DNA from: Phaeodactylibacter luteus
GTDB taxonomy: Bacteria > Bacteroidota > Bacteroidia > Chitinophagales > Saprospiraceae
Direction of reading: 5' to 3'
Assembly: GCF_007993045.1 (NCBI RefSeq)
Contig: NZ_VOOR01000043.1
Coordinates: forward strand, 1-47,449
Length of the DNA stretch: 47,449 nucleotides
Part shown: piece by piece, positions 36,451 through 45,577 of the stretch
How positions within the stretch are numbered: the first letter of the stretch is position 1
Layout of the letters: each line of letters opens with the position of its first letter
Made by a program: the position numbers and the translations under genes
The notes under the pieces: model-generated
Databases searched by the model: none
What the model saw: only the letters and a program-made list of their open reading frames with translations
What the model was told of the DNA's origin: nothing

Positions 36451-38034
36451 TTAGAAATCGCTTTTGAAGTGGAATTCAATCTCTGGATGGTTCTCCTGTG
36501 CCATTTTGAGGGACCAAGCCGACTCTGCGAGGTAGACCAACTGCCCGTGCTTGTCGCGGGCCAAGTCCCGTTTCCTGCGCTGTATAAACTCTTTCAGCGC
36601 TTTCTCGTCTTTGGCCGTTACCCAGCAAGCCTTGTGCAAGTTGAGCCCTTCATAGGTACAGCGGGCGCCGTACTCATGCTCTAGGCGGTACTGTATCACG
36701 TCAAATTGCAGCGCACCAACAGTGCCAATAATTTTGCGGCCGTTGTCCTCTTTGACAAAAAGCTGGGCGACCCCTTCGTCCATGAGCTGTTCAAGCCCTT
36801 TATCCAGCTGTTTGTACTTCATGGGGTCTGCGTTGTTGACATAGCGGAACTGCTCAGGGGAGAAGCTTGGGATACCTTTGAAGTGGAGCTCCTCCCCTTC
36901 GGTGAGGGTATCGCCAATTTTGAAGTTGCCGCTATCGTACAGGCCGATCACATCACCCGGGAAGGCCTCGTCCACCACCATTTTTTTCTCCGCCATAAAA
37001 CTGGTAGGGTTGGGGAACTTCATCTTCCGGTTTTGGCGTACGTGGAGGTAATTGGTGTTGCGCTCGAAGGTGCCCGAACAAATACGCATGAACGCAATGC
37101 GGTCGCGGTGCTTGGGGTCCATATTGGCGTGTATTTTGAAGACGAAGCCGGAGAAGCTGCCCTCTTCCGGCTTGACCTCCCGCTCCTCTGCCGGGCGGGA
37201 AAGTGGCGGAGGCGCCACCTCTACAAAACAGTCGAGCAGTTCCCGGACCCCAAAATTATTGATGGCACTGCCGAAGAATACCGGGGAGAGCTCTCCTCTA
37301 AGGTAAGCCTCCCGGTCAAATTTAGGATAGACCGACTCCACCATGTGGACCTCTTCGCGCAGTTCATCAGCAGCAGCTGTCCCTACCAGCTCGTCCAGGC
37401 GCCCATCAGATAAGTCCGTGATTTCGACCACGTCCTCCTCATCCTGCTTGCCATGTGGGCGGAAGAGGATGATCTTCTGTTCGTAAAGGTTGTACACCCC
37501 TTTGAAGCGCTGCCCCATGCCGATCGGCCAGCTCAAAGGTCGGACCGTCAGGCCCAGCTTTTGCTCCAGTTCATCGAGCAGGTCAAAACCATCGAGCCCC
37601 TCCCGGTCCAATTTGTTGATAAAAACCATGATAGGCGTGTTGCGCATCCGGCAGACATTGACGAGTTTCTCCGTTTGGGCCTCCACCCCTTTGGCTACGT
37701 CGATGACGACAATAACGCTATCCACAGCGGTCAGGGTACGGTAGGTGTCCTCTTGGAAATCTTGGTGGCCAGGCGTATCGAGGATGTTGATTTTCAGGTT
37801 GCGGTAATCAAAAGCCATGACAGAAGTGGCGACGGAGATCCCCCGCTGCCGTTCAATCTCCATGAAGTCGGAAGTTGCACTGCGCTTAATTTTATTGGAC
37901 TTCACTGCGCCAGCCACCTGAATGGCGCCACCGAAGAGCAGGAGTTTTTCGGTGAGGGTAGTCTTGCCGGCATCAGGGTGACTGATGATGCCGAATGTGC
38001 GGCGGCGTTTGAGCTCTTTGAGGTTGACAGACAT
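36451..38034 (-). CDS. prfC: Peptide chain release factor 3
   Basis: The 527-residue GTPase removes RF1/RF2 from the ribosome after termination. G motifs: SHPDAGKTT (19-27), [23 protein letters not shown] and NKLDREGLD. Domain II and the RF3-specific C-terminal part follow ([34 protein letters not shown]). Start: ATG 38034 ([20 protein letters not shown]). The frame stays open for 122 more codons upstream, but that part is not protein-like. TACCTTTG on the minus strand (38093-38100) could be a -7 box, without a good -33. Its end abuts an old MITE-like insertion. Confidence 0.96.
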   Translation of the reverse strand: MSVNLKELKRRRTFGIISHPDAGKTTLTEKLLLFGGAIQVAGAVKSNKIKRSATSDFMEIERQRGISVATSVMAFDYRNLKINILDTPGHQDFQEDTYRTLTAVDSVIVVIDVAKGVEAQTEKLVNVCRMRNTPIMVFINKLDREGLDGFDLLDELEQKLGLTVRPLSWPIGMGQRFKGVYNLYEQKIILFRPHGKQDEEDVVEITDLSDGRLDELVGTAAADELREEVHMVESVYPKFDREAYLRGELSPVFFGSAINNFGVRELLDCFVEVAPPPLSRPAEEREVKPEEGSFSGFVFKIHANMDPKHRDRIAFMRICSGTFERNTNYLHVRQNRKMKFPNPTSFMAEKKMVVDEAFPGDVIGLYDSGNFKIGDTLTEGEELHFKGIPSFSPEQFRYVNNADPMKYKQLDKGLEQLMDEGVAQLFVKEDNGRKIIGTVGALQFDVIQYRLEHEYGARCTYEGLNLHKACWVTAKDEKALKEFIQRRKRDLARDKHGQLVYLAESAWSLKMAQENHPEIEFHFKSDF

Positions 38035-38458
38035 AAATGCTATTATGAATGGGCGGCTAATGGCAGCACCCTGCAAGTTGTTTTCAAAACGGCAAAGGTA
38101 ATGATTTCGTGCCAATGAGGCGCGCCCTCTGTTGCCGAAGCCTGCTTTCCCGGAAGGCACTTCTGCGGCGGTTAGAACCAAGCGAGCGGCAGAGGGGTTT
38201 AAAGTAGGGAGCAATACTGTGGAGCAGCAGGTATATTTTATTAACTTGTAAGCGCCGCAGGTGGCAGCTGCCGACAGGTATGTGAAGGGGAAGAGCCTCG
38301 ATTGCAACACCCCTCCAAGCACCCTTGACCCATGCAGTTGCTGTAGCGCGCTATTTCCAAATCCGCTATCACTGGTCACGCACAACCTTCCCGCCGCCAC
38401 CGAGCACCGCGAGAGGGCGGGGCAGGCCCTGATTAAAAACGAACATCAACAAAAGCCA
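38035..38458. other. Divergent intergenic region between prfC and the antiporter gene
   Basis: A 424-bp gap. Beyond the weak TACCTTTG box for prfC (38093-38100, minus) and an AT-rich patch (TATATTTTATTAACTTG near 38232), I see no promoter pair, RNA, repeat or gene. Open frames crossing it have no protein-like composition. Confidence 0.5.
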
Positions 38459-40336
38459 ATGGTAGAACTCGCAGGAATCATCGTATTGGGCATTATGGCT
38501 CAGTGGCTGGCATGGCGCATCAAGGTGCCGGCCATCCTACCCCTTATCATCACAGGGCTGGCCGTAGGCCCAATCTCGACTTTCTTCACACACGATGGGC
38601 AGAAACTCCTTGAGCCCTTGCTGATTGAAAGTGGAGAAGGGGGGAGCTATGGCATATTTCCAGACAAATACCTGTTTTCCTTTGTGTCCCTGGCCATTGG
38701 CATCATCCTTTTTGAGGGAGGGCTTACGTTGAAGCGCAAAGAAATTGCTGGTGTGGGGCCGGCTATCCTCAAGATGATCACGGTCGGTTCCCTCGTCACC
38801 TTTATCGGCGCAGGGCTGGCGTCCCATTTCATTATGGACCTCAATTGGGCGATTTCCTTTCTTTTTGCCGGGCTTGTCATCGTGACCGGGCCTACCGTGA
38901 TCGCTCCTATCTTGCAGAACATACCTCTCAACCGCAACGTGAGCACAGTGCTCAAGTGGGAAGGCATCCTTATCGATCCGGTAGGGGCATTGGTAGCGGT
39001 TTTGGTGTTCGAGTTCATCCGGTCGGCAGAGGGCGGGGTAGAATTTACCTCGCATGCCCTGGTAACGTTTTTCCAGATCCTGCTCATTGGCTTGGCCTTG
39101 GGCAGCCTCGCGGCTTTTGCGTTATACCACCTGATCAAGCGCGATCTTATCCCGCATTACCTGCTCAATGTCTTTACCCTGGCCTTTGTGCTGCTCGTCT
39201 TTGTATTTTCTGACCTGCTCGCACATGAGGCCGGCCTGCTTTCTGTCGTCATCATGGGGCTGGTGCTGGGCAATACTGATGTGCCAAGGCTCAAGGAGAT
39301 TTTATCCTTCAAGGAGTCCCTTAGTGTACTGCTCATTTCTATACTCTTCATCATCCTCTCTGCGCTTATTAATGTAGAGGATATTTACATCATCATCAGC
39401 GACTGGCGGGCGCTCGGGCTTTTCCTGACGGTTACGCTGGTGCTCCGCCCTTTGGGCGTATTCCTGAGCACCAACCGGTCAGACCTCAACTTTCGGGAAA
39501 AAGTTTTCATTTCCTGGGTAGGGCCAAGGGGCATCGTGGCTGCTGGCATTGCATCGCTCTTCGGCCTGACCCTTACCTCTGGCGACCCCCAAGTGGAGGA
39601 CGCAGAGTACCTCGTGCCCTTGGTTTTTATGATTGTGCTGGGCACCGTTTTGATCAATGCCACAACGGCCCGTGCAGTGGCCCGTTTGCTCAAGGTAACC
39701 CTTGATGGCTCCGAGGGCATACTGCTGGTAGGCGCTAATGGGGCTTCCCGTATCATCGGGCAATACCTCGAAGGACAGAACCGGCACGTTGTTTTGGTGG
39801 ACAATAGCGAGAGCAGTGTCAAAAAAGCAAAAGAGGCCGGGCTGGAAGCTTACACGGCCAATATTTATACCGAAGACCTAAGCGATCAGTTCGAACTGCT
39901 AGACATGGGGTATATGATCGCTATGACAAGCAGCCCCGATGTCAACCAATATGCTGTGAGGGCTTACCAGAAAATTTTTGGTGAAAACGGCTCCTTCCGC
40001 CTCATCAACCCGGATGAGCTGAAACAAGACCGGGAAGATCTGCCCCAGCACGGCATCTTTTCTTACACCGATGACTTCCTGAACCTCAATGAGGTTGCGC
40101 GGGATTACCCAGAAATACATGAGCTGGAGGTTAGGAGCCGGGAAGAGCTGGAGCGGATGATCGACCGCACCGCAGTCAACAATCATACTGCGCCGCTGTT
40201 CCTGAAATTCCCGGATGGCAGCCTGGAGCCCATCCCCCCTACGCTGCAAGAGCTGGATTTTGAAGAAGGCATCATGCTGGTCTACTTGGGGCGGGAGTTG
40301 GAAAAAGCGAGCATAGAGGAAGTGCTGGGCGAGTAG
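38459..40336 (+). CDS. Cation:proton antiporter (CPA1-like) with C-terminal TrkA-N/RCK domain
   Basis: A 625-residue protein. About twelve helices (1-420) form the Na+/H+ exchanger fold: LAWRIKVPAILPLIITGLAV, ILFEGGLTL, VIVTGPTVIAPIL, KWEGILIDPVGALVAVLVFE (acidic ion-binding site) and WVGPRGIVAAGIASLFGLTL. A Rossmann TrkA-N domain (about 425-540, GILLVGANGASRIIGQYL, VVLVDNSE) probably senses NAD(H) or nucleotides, and a small C-terminal domain follows. It likely exports Na+ or K+ in exchange for protons. Start: ATG 38459 (MVELAGIIVLGI); the frame is open 66 codons upstream without signal-like sequence. The neighbouring CBS-domain gene is convergent. Confidence 0.92.
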   Translation: MVELAGIIVLGIMAQWLAWRIKVPAILPLIITGLAVGPISTFFTHDGQKLLEPLLIESGEGGSYGIFPDKYLFSFVSLAIGIILFEGGLTLKRKEIAGVGPAILKMITVGSLVTFIGAGLASHFIMDLNWAISFLFAGLVIVTGPTVIAPILQNIPLNRNVSTVLKWEGILIDPVGALVAVLVFEFIRSAEGGVEFTSHALVTFFQILLIGLALGSLAAFALYHLIKRDLIPHYLLNVFTLAFVLLVFVFSDLLAHEAGLLSVVIMGLVLGNTDVPRLKEILSFKESLSVLLISILFIILSALINVEDIYIIISDWRALGLFLTVTLVLRPLGVFLSTNRSDLNFREKVFISWVGPRGIVAAGIASLFGLTLTSGDPQVEDAEYLVPLVFMIVLGTVLINATTARAVARLLKVTLDGSEGILLVGANGASRIIGQYLEGQNRHVVLVDNSESSVKKAKEAGLEAYTANIYTEDLSDQFELLDMGYMIAMTSSPDVNQYAVRAYQKIFGENGSFRLINPDELKQDREDLPQHGIFSYTDDFLNLNEVARDYPEIHELEVRSREELERMIDRTAVNNHTAPLFLKFPDGSLEPIPPTLQELDFEEGIMLVYLGRELEKASIEEVLGE

Positions 40337-40402
40337 GGCTACAAGAGCAAGGGCGTTGCGTGCTTTAGCCGCAATGCCCTTGCTCAATTGGAAAGCACTT
40401 TC

Positions 40403-40831
40403 CTATTCGTTCAAGAGGTCAATGATATCATGAGTGGTCACGATGCCTGCAATTGCCTGCTCTGATGTGGTTACAGGCAGTGCTTGATAGCGGTTCTGTG
40501 CCAGTAGGCGCACGGCATCCTGTACAGTAGCCGTATCTGGCAAGGTTTCCACTTCCGTCTGCATCAGCTCAAGTACTTTAAACGCCCTTAGCTTAGCCAT
40601 TTCGCGAAAGCGGTCGCTCTCGTGGTGGGTATACCCTCTCAGCAGGTACAGAAAGTCTGATTTGCTTACAATCCCAACAACCTTGCCGTCTTCATCCACT
40701 ACAGGCACATGGTGGATGCGGTTTTCCCGGAACAGGGTGTCGAGCTCGGAGGCCGGGCTGTCCACTTTTACGGTTTTGGGGGATGAGGTCATGATGCGGG
40801 TGACAGGGATTTTGAGGTCAATCATAGCCAT
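40403..40831 (-). CDS. CBS domain pair protein
   Basis: A 142-residue protein made almost wholly of two CBS domains. The first is about 8-65 (VTRIMTSSPKTVKVDSPASE, HHVPVVDEDGKVVGIVSKSD) and the second about 85-140 (TLPDTATVQDAVRLLAQNRY, QALPVTTSEQAIAGIVTTHD). CBS pairs bind AMP/ATP or related ligands and switch partner activity. Being stand-alone, it probably regulates a partner in trans; the partner is unknown. I chose the second Met (MAMIDLKIPVTRIM); the frame starts 14 codons earlier. The TACTTTTG-type box on the minus strand at 40909-40916 could be its -7 element. Confidence 0.88.
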   Translation of the reverse strand: MAMIDLKIPVTRIMTSSPKTVKVDSPASELDTLFRENRIHHVPVVDEDGKVVGIVSKSDFLYLLRGYTHHESDRFREMAKLRAFKVLELMQTEVETLPDTATVQDAVRLLAQNRYQALPVTTSEQAIAGIVTTHDIIDLLNE

Positions 40832-40948
40832 TCCTGGTTTGAGCTGCGGAAAGCCCGCAGCGTTGTGAGTCAATTAGTGAGGTATGGTATTTGGCAGGGC
40901 TGATGCTACAAAAGTAGCAGGCCCATAAGGCAAAAGCAGTGACAATAA

Positions 40949-41503
40949 TCAGTCGGTGAGCTGAAATTCAGACAATTGGTATCTCCAGATGATGCCGCGC
41001 AGCTTTTGAGCGTATTCGGGGTCGGTAGCATAGCCGCCTTGCTGTATGGCCTCGGCCCACCCCTGATAGTCCCAAACCGAAAGCCCTTGCGTAGCCTGGT
41101 AGTTTTTGCGGGCAGTAATGAACCTCCCAAAATCTTGGTAGCTCCTCCGGATAAGGGGGTACTTTCGGAAGCAGGCGGTCTCTTGATAAGCATCCAGCCC
41201 GCTGAACTCTTGAGTCTGCTTACAATACTGCAGCCCTCGCCATTCCGGCTTGACCTTCAAGCCAAAGTGGTTGTTGGCATGCCGGGCCAGCTCGCTGCGC
41301 CCCCAATCGCTCTCCAGCCCGGCCACGGCCAAGATAAACGGCACAGGGATGCCCGTTTCCAAATGTAGCTCTTTGGCCAGATAAAGGTGGCTCTGTATGT
41401 AAGCCGTGACTTTCCATGGGCGGGCGTTGCTGTAGGGAGCACCTGCGGAAAGCAACAGCACAGCAGGCAAAAGCAACAAAATTCTTATAATAGCAGACCT
41501 CAT
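40949..41503 (-). CDS. Secreted glucosaminidase (GH73 family, FlgJ/LytG-like)
   Basis: A 184-residue protein with a signal peptide (MRSAIIRILLLLPAVLLLSA, cut near residue 21-28) and one GH73 domain: TGIPVPFILAVAGLESDWGR with the catalytic Glu64, NNHFGLKVKPEW, CFRKYPLIRRSYQDFGRFI and WAEAIQQGGYATDPEYAQKL. It hydrolyses the beta-1,4 bond after N-acetylglucosamine in peptidoglycan for wall remodelling. No SH3, LysM or flagellar part is attached. It is divergent from the MATE gene and has no visible operon partner. Confidence 0.92.
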   Translation of the reverse strand: MRSAIIRILLLLPAVLLLSAGAPYSNARPWKVTAYIQSHLYLAKELHLETGIPVPFILAVAGLESDWGRSELARHANNHFGLKVKPEWRGLQYCKQTQEFSGLDAYQETACFRKYPLIRRSYQDFGRFITARKNYQATQGLSVWDYQGWAEAIQQGGYATDPEYAQKLRGIIWRYQLSEFQLTD

Positions 41504-41637
41504 GATGTATTAAACCTGGATGAAGAGATGGGTTGTCTCCCCAAAGAAAAAAAATTCCGGCCACAGCCCCAACCCCGAGATCTGCCACATTGGAATGAAT
41601 ACGGCAAAGTAGCGGCTAAATACCCGCGGCCAGGTGC

Positions 41638-41666
41638 TTGTTATGCCCTGCCGGGGCTTACCTTTG
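41638..41666 (+). promoter_or_regulatory. Probable promoter of the MATE gene
   Basis: TTG (41638-41640) and TACCTTTG (41659-41666) are separated by 18 nt. The -7 box is a full match, and the ATG follows 23 bp later. Confidence 0.5.
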
Positions 41667-41688
41667 CGGCGCAAACCATGATCAGACT

Positions 41689-43035
41689 ATGTGGCAGGAA
41701 GTAAAAAAGACACTTATCCTAGGCTGGCCCATCATTCTGGGCAATATGACCCAAATAGCGCTGGGCATTATTGATAGCGCTATGGTGGGCGCTATACACA
41801 GCTCTCAGCTGGCTGCTGCTGCTTTTGTCAACAACCTGATTGCCCTGCCCCTGATCTTGGCCATAGGCCTGACTACCGCCATCTCTCCTTTGGTCGCTTC
41901 TGCCCTAGGCGAAAAGGACGAAGTGAAGCCCCTGCGCATCCTCTTCAATGGGGGGCTGATCGTAACGGCCATGGCGCTGCTCTTCGCCATAGGTATACAC
42001 TTTGGGGCAGATATGGTCTACTACTTCGGGCAAGACGAAATTGTGGCTGAGCTGTCGCGCCCATATCTGATATGGATGGGCTGGGGAATGATACCCATGG
42101 CTGCCTTTATGGCGATGAAACAGTTTGCCGACGGCTTGGGCCGCACCCGCGTGCCCATGTACCTTGCGCTGCTGTCTATACCCATTAATGTCCTGGTCAA
42201 CTACGCCTTCATTTTTGGAGAATGGGGCGCGCCGCGCATGGAGCTCGAAGGTGCTGGCGTGGGCACACTGGCTTCTCGTATAGTCGTGATGATTGCCATT
42301 TTCTGGCTTATTGCCAAAGGTGAGCATTTTGCCCCCTACCGGCAGCATCTGTCGGATCAGCTGCAGTTCCGCTATAAGCGTTTTAGAGACATCTTCCGGA
42401 TTGGCATACCGGCCAGCCTGCAGTACGGTATGGAAACGGCCGCTTTTGCCTTATCGGGCATTATGGCAGGGTGGCTGGGCTATGTACAGCAGGCCGCGCA
42501 CCAGATTGCCATCAGCATAGCTTCCTTCACATTCATGGTCTCAGTGGGCATCAGCGCGGCGGGCAGTATACGCGTGGGCTATGCCTATGGCCGGCAAGAT
42601 TGGGCGCATGCACGGCAGGTCGGGCAATCGACGCTGCTTATTGCCATCGCCTACGGTGTGCTATGTGCTGTGTTCTTCGTGCTAGGCCGGCATCAGCTCC
42701 CCTTGCTCTTCAATGATGAAGCAAAGGTGGTAACCTACGCTGCTGTCCTCTTATTCCTGACCGCTGTGTTCCAGATTTCAGATGCCGTGCAGGCCATTGG
42801 CGTGGGGCTGCTGCGCGGGCTTCAGGACGTCAGGGTGCCTACCCTGTTCGTATTCCTGGCATACTGGGCTATTGGGATCCCTTCTGGCTATGCCCTGGCA
42901 TTTTGGTATGGCATGGATGTTGGCGGTATTTGGATCGGGCTGGTCATTGGGCTCAGTGCCAGTGCTATCTTACTGACGCTGCGCTTTTTGCGGCTTACCG
43001 CCAAAAACCAAGGGAGTGCTCGCCGGCTGGGCTGA
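41689..43035 (+). CDS. MATE family multidrug efflux transporter
   Basis: A 448-residue protein with twelve predicted helices in two similar halves. The N-terminal half opens LILGWPIILGNMTQIALGII, DSAMVGAIHSSQLAAAAFVN, and the second half has IGIPASLQYGMETAAFALSG, QQAAHQIAISIASFTFMVSV. It exchanges Na+ or H+ for organic cations or drugs; the true substrate is unknown. Start: ATG 41689 (MWQEVKKTLILGWP) follows the promoter. It is a stand-alone gene 93 bp before aat on the same strand. Confidence 0.93.
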   Translation: MWQEVKKTLILGWPIILGNMTQIALGIIDSAMVGAIHSSQLAAAAFVNNLIALPLILAIGLTTAISPLVASALGEKDEVKPLRILFNGGLIVTAMALLFAIGIHFGADMVYYFGQDEIVAELSRPYLIWMGWGMIPMAAFMAMKQFADGLGRTRVPMYLALLSIPINVLVNYAFIFGEWGAPRMELEGAGVGTLASRIVVMIAIFWLIAKGEHFAPYRQHLSDQLQFRYKRFRDIFRIGIPASLQYGMETAAFALSGIMAGWLGYVQQAAHQIAISIASFTFMVSVGISAAGSIRVGYAYGRQDWAHARQVGQSTLLIAIAYGVLCAVFFVLGRHQLPLLFNDEAKVVTYAAVLLFLTAVFQISDAVQAIGVGLLRGLQDVRVPTLFVFLAYWAIGIPSGYALAFWYGMDVGGIWIGLVIGLSASAILLTLRFLRLTAKNQGSARRLG

Positions 43036-43127
43036 ACAGCCCGCCAAGTTGCCCAGCCGAGTCAAAATTATGCACCGGACCGGTCTAATGCGTACCTTGC
43101 GTATCGTCTGACTCAAACCCAACAAAT

Positions 43128-43835
43128 ATGCCTGTTTTTTGGCTAGACCCCTCGGACAATAGATTCCCTCACCCATCTGAAGCCAACCCTGATGGCCTGC
43201 TCGCTATAGGCGGAGACCTATCGGCAGAGCGGCTGCTGTCTGCGTATCAGCTTGGCATATTCCCCTGGTACAACCCAGGAGAGCTGCCCCTTTGGTGGTG
43301 CCCCGACCCCCGGTTTGTCCTCTTTCCCGAACAGCTGAAGGTGTCCAAGAGCATGCGCCCTTATTTCAACCAACAGAAGTTTACGGTCAGTTATGACACA
43401 TGTTTTGCGGAAGTCGTAAAAGCTTGTGCCAAGGCTCCGAGGCAGGGGCAGGAGGGTACTTGGATCAGCAATGAAATCATTACTGGTTATACAGCGCTCC
43501 ACCAAAAGGGCTTTGCCCATTCTGTGGAGGTATGGGAGGCCGGGCAATTGGTGGGCGGGCTGTACGGGGTAGCCCTCGGCAAAGTCTTTTTTGGCGAGTC
43601 TATGTTCGCCAGGAGGTCTAATGCCTCGAAATTCGGCTTCATAGCTCTAGTACGAGCGCTTCGGAGCCGAGGCTTTACCCTGATCGACTGCCAACAGGAA
43701 ACCAACCACCTGCGCAGCTTGGGCGCAGAGCTGATCAGCCGGGAAGCCTTCCTCCGTTTGCTGGGCGAAAATGAGGAAAAACATCCGCCAGCGCCAGCGC
43801 ATTGGGCGGATTGGGGCCAGGCAGAGCAGGGCTGA
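43128..43835 (+). CDS. aat: Leucyl/phenylalanyl-tRNA--protein transferase
   Basis: A 235-residue enzyme that adds Leu or Phe from aminoacyl-tRNA to N-terminal Arg/Lys of proteins, marking them for ClpAP/ClpS degradation (N-degron pathway). Characteristic segments: FPHPSEANPDGLLAIGGDLS, YQLGIFPWYNPGELPLWWCP, DPRFVLFP, GTWISNEIITGYTALHQKG, HSVEVWEAGQLVGGLYGVAL, GESMFARRSNASKFGFIAL and DCQQETNHLRSLGAE. Length fits the family. clpS/clpA are not in the window. Confidence 0.97.
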   Translation: MPVFWLDPSDNRFPHPSEANPDGLLAIGGDLSAERLLSAYQLGIFPWYNPGELPLWWCPDPRFVLFPEQLKVSKSMRPYFNQQKFTVSYDTCFAEVVKACAKAPRQGQEGTWISNEIITGYTALHQKGFAHSVEVWEAGQLVGGLYGVALGKVFFGESMFARRSNASKFGFIALVRALRSRGFTLIDCQQETNHLRSLGAELISREAFLRLLGENEEKHPPAPAHWADWGQAEQG

Positions 43836-43872
43836 AGCATACCGACAAAGGGATGATGCCTCAGCCCTGCCC
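43825..43872. terminator. Hairpin between convergent aat and pirin genes
   Basis: GCAGGGCTGA (near 43827) pairs with TCAGCCCTGC (43861-43870) and can extend through GCAT/ATGC. It overlaps the aat stop and may end both converging transcripts; T-runs are lacking. Confidence 0.45.
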
Positions 43873-43888
43873 TGCTCTGTGCTAGCGC

Positions 43889-44608
43889 CTAGGCTGTTGC
43901 CTCCATAGGTACCTCAATGAGGAGAAACTGTGCTTTGGCCCCCGCCTTGACCGCCACTTCCGCTGTACCCCACAAGCCTATGGCATCACGCCGGCCCAAT
44001 GTTTCCCCAGCCACTTCTACTTCGCCTTCCAAAACGAAGAGATAGGCCCCCTGCCCAGGCTGATGCAAGTGGTAGCTGACGGATTGGCCCGCATCAAAAT
44101 CCCCCAAAGAGAACCACGCATCTTGGTTGATCTTCAAAGCGCCCGCTTCGTCAGGGGCCACTACCGTCAGCAGCTGATTGCGCCGGTCTTCTGGGCGGTA
44201 TACCCGCTGCTCATATCGGGGCGCTATATTGCGGGCCTTGGGGAATACCCAGATCTGCAGGAACTTCACGCCCTCCTCCTTGGAGTGGTTGTACTCAGAA
44301 TGCCGGACGCCAGTACCTGCCGACATGATCTGCACTTCATTTTCGCGTATGATGGTTTTGTTGCCCATGCTGTCTTGGTGTTCAAGCGCGCCCGACAAAG
44401 GAATGGATACGATCTCCATATTGTCGTGCGGGTGGGTCCCAAACCCCATGCCGGGTGCCACTTCATCATCATTTAGGACCCTCAGCAGCCCAAACCCCAT
44501 GCGCTCAGGGTTGTACCAGCTGGCAAAGCTAAAGGAATGGTGGCTATTGAGCCAGCCGTGGTTGGCGTGGCCGCGGGTGCCAGCCCTATGAATGGTCTTT
44601 TGCATCAT
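43889..44608 (-). CDS. Pirin family protein
   Basis: A 239-residue bicupin. The N-terminal cupin keeps the metal ligands: GFGTHPHDNMEIVSIPLSGA (His-x-His) and GVRHSEYNHSKEEGVKFLQI (His and the usual Glu region), after the family opening HGWLNSHHSFSFASWYNPER. Bacterial pirins bind Fe; some show quercetin 2,3-dioxygenase activity and others regulate metabolism or redox response. The role here is unknown. TATTTTTG lies on the minus strand at 44639-44646 as a likely -7 box, 31 bp before the ATG. It is divergent from bcp, a peroxide-defence gene, which would fit a redox link (inference). Confidence 0.92.
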   Translation of the reverse strand: MMQKTIHRAGTRGHANHGWLNSHHSFSFASWYNPERMGFGLLRVLNDDEVAPGMGFGTHPHDNMEIVSIPLSGALEHQDSMGNKTIIRENEVQIMSAGTGVRHSEYNHSKEEGVKFLQIWVFPKARNIAPRYEQRVYRPEDRRNQLLTVVAPDEAGALKINQDAWFSLGDFDAGQSVSYHLHQPGQGAYLFVLEGEVEVAGETLGRRDAIGLWGTAEVAVKAGAKAQFLLIEVPMEATA

Positions 44609-44818
44609 TTGCTGTGTTTTAAGTCATAATAACTGTTGCAAAAATACGGGGGCTGACAGCCCGTGTAAAGGTCCCAAGCCGGGATGTTATGGTCAAAATC
44701 CGGGGTGTAGCCTTTTTTAAACCTGTACCGTATCCGTTTGTTCCACAGGGAAAGCATTCGGCTCGCTTTTGGGCGAATGCCAACAGAATATCCAACATTC
44801 CAAAAAACAGAACGAGAC

Positions 44819-45283
44819 ATGACTACACTTCAAAAAGGCGACAAGGCCCCAGATTTCAGCGGCATTGACCAAAACGGGGAAACTGTTTCCCTGGCAGATT
44901 TCAAAGGGAAGAAGCTGATCCTGTTTTTCTACCCCAAAGACAATACACCGGGCTGTACAGCAGAGGCTTGCAACCTAAGGGACAACTACAGCATCCTGCA
45001 GGAGAAAGGGTATGCGTTATTGGGCGTAAGCCCAGACAGTGCGAAAAAGCACCAGAATTTCATCAGCAAGCATGAGCTGCCTTTCCCCTTGCTGGCCGAT
45101 ACCGAAAAGGAGGTGCTCAATGCCTATGGCGTATGGGGGCTGAAAAAGTTCATGGGCCGGGAGTACGACGGCGTCCACCGCACTACGTTCATCATCAACG
45201 AGGAAGGCGTCATCGCAGAAGTTATTGCCAAAGTGAAGACCAAGGCACACTCGGAGCAGATCCTAGAAGCAATGGAAGGCTGA
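44819..45283 (+). CDS. bcp: Thioredoxin-dependent thiol peroxidase (Bcp/PrxQ)
   Basis: A 154-residue peroxiredoxin reducing H2O2 and organic hydroperoxides with thioredoxin. The peroxidatic Cys46 and resolving Cys51 stand in FFYPKDNTPGCTAEACNLRD, five residues apart, as in the alpha2-helix 2-Cys PrxQ type. The second active-site region is VSPDSAKKHQNFISKHELPF, and the Arg in VHRTTFIINEEG is kept. Start: ATG 44819 (MTTLQKGDKAPDFSG), not the longer frame from 44738. It is monocistronic. Confidence 0.96.
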   Translation: MTTLQKGDKAPDFSGIDQNGETVSLADFKGKKLILFFYPKDNTPGCTAEACNLRDNYSILQEKGYALLGVSPDSAKKHQNFISKHELPFPLLADTEKEVLNAYGVWGLKKFMGREYDGVHRTTFIINEEGVIAEVIAKVKTKAHSEQILEAMEG

Positions 45284-45324
45284 ACAGCGCGCCAGCCAGA
45301 TTGCCTCTTTTTTGGAGCTTGCCC

Positions 45325-45494
45325 AGCTTGCTTCGAGTGATGGGGCCTGCCCCTGCCTAACGGCAGGTGCCGCTATGCTCCGGGGCTCGCTATCCGCTCG
45401 GCCCTAGCGGGCTTGCCCCCCTCCGCAGCGCTAGGCCGGCGCTATGCTGTAGCCCGTCAGGCTTAAGCCCTTTCGGCATTTTGGTTTGCGCCCA
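45325..45494 (+). repeat. Dispersed intergenic repeat, copy 8
   Basis: Plus orientation and nearly full length: 5' flank CCAGCTTGCTTCGAGTGATG, stem GGGGCCTGCCCCTGCC, TATGCTCCGGGGCTCGC, CCCCTCCGCAGCGCTAGGCC and tail CGGCATTTTGGTTTGCGCCC. It lies between bcp and the shared terminator before the PfkB gene. Confidence 0.85.
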
Positions 45495-45516
45495 GCTAAA
45501 CAATCCCCCCCAACAT

Positions 45517-45558
45517 CAAGAAGCCCCGCGCAGTGCAGCACTGCGCGGGGCTTCTTGT
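45517..45558. terminator. Bidirectional terminator between bcp and PfkB kinase genes
   Basis: An almost uninterrupted 20-bp stem (AAGAAGCCCCGCGCAGTGC and its complement) has a minimal loop and T-rich 3' flanks on both strands (CTTCTTGTTTG on plus). It stands between converging genes. Confidence 0.8.
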
Positions 45559-45577
45559 TTGAACCGCCAATGAGCTA

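Noticed and set aside
38035-38400. N-terminal extension of prfC
   Set aside because: The frame is open, but the 122 residues are not protein-like and RF3 begins normally at [15 protein letters not shown].
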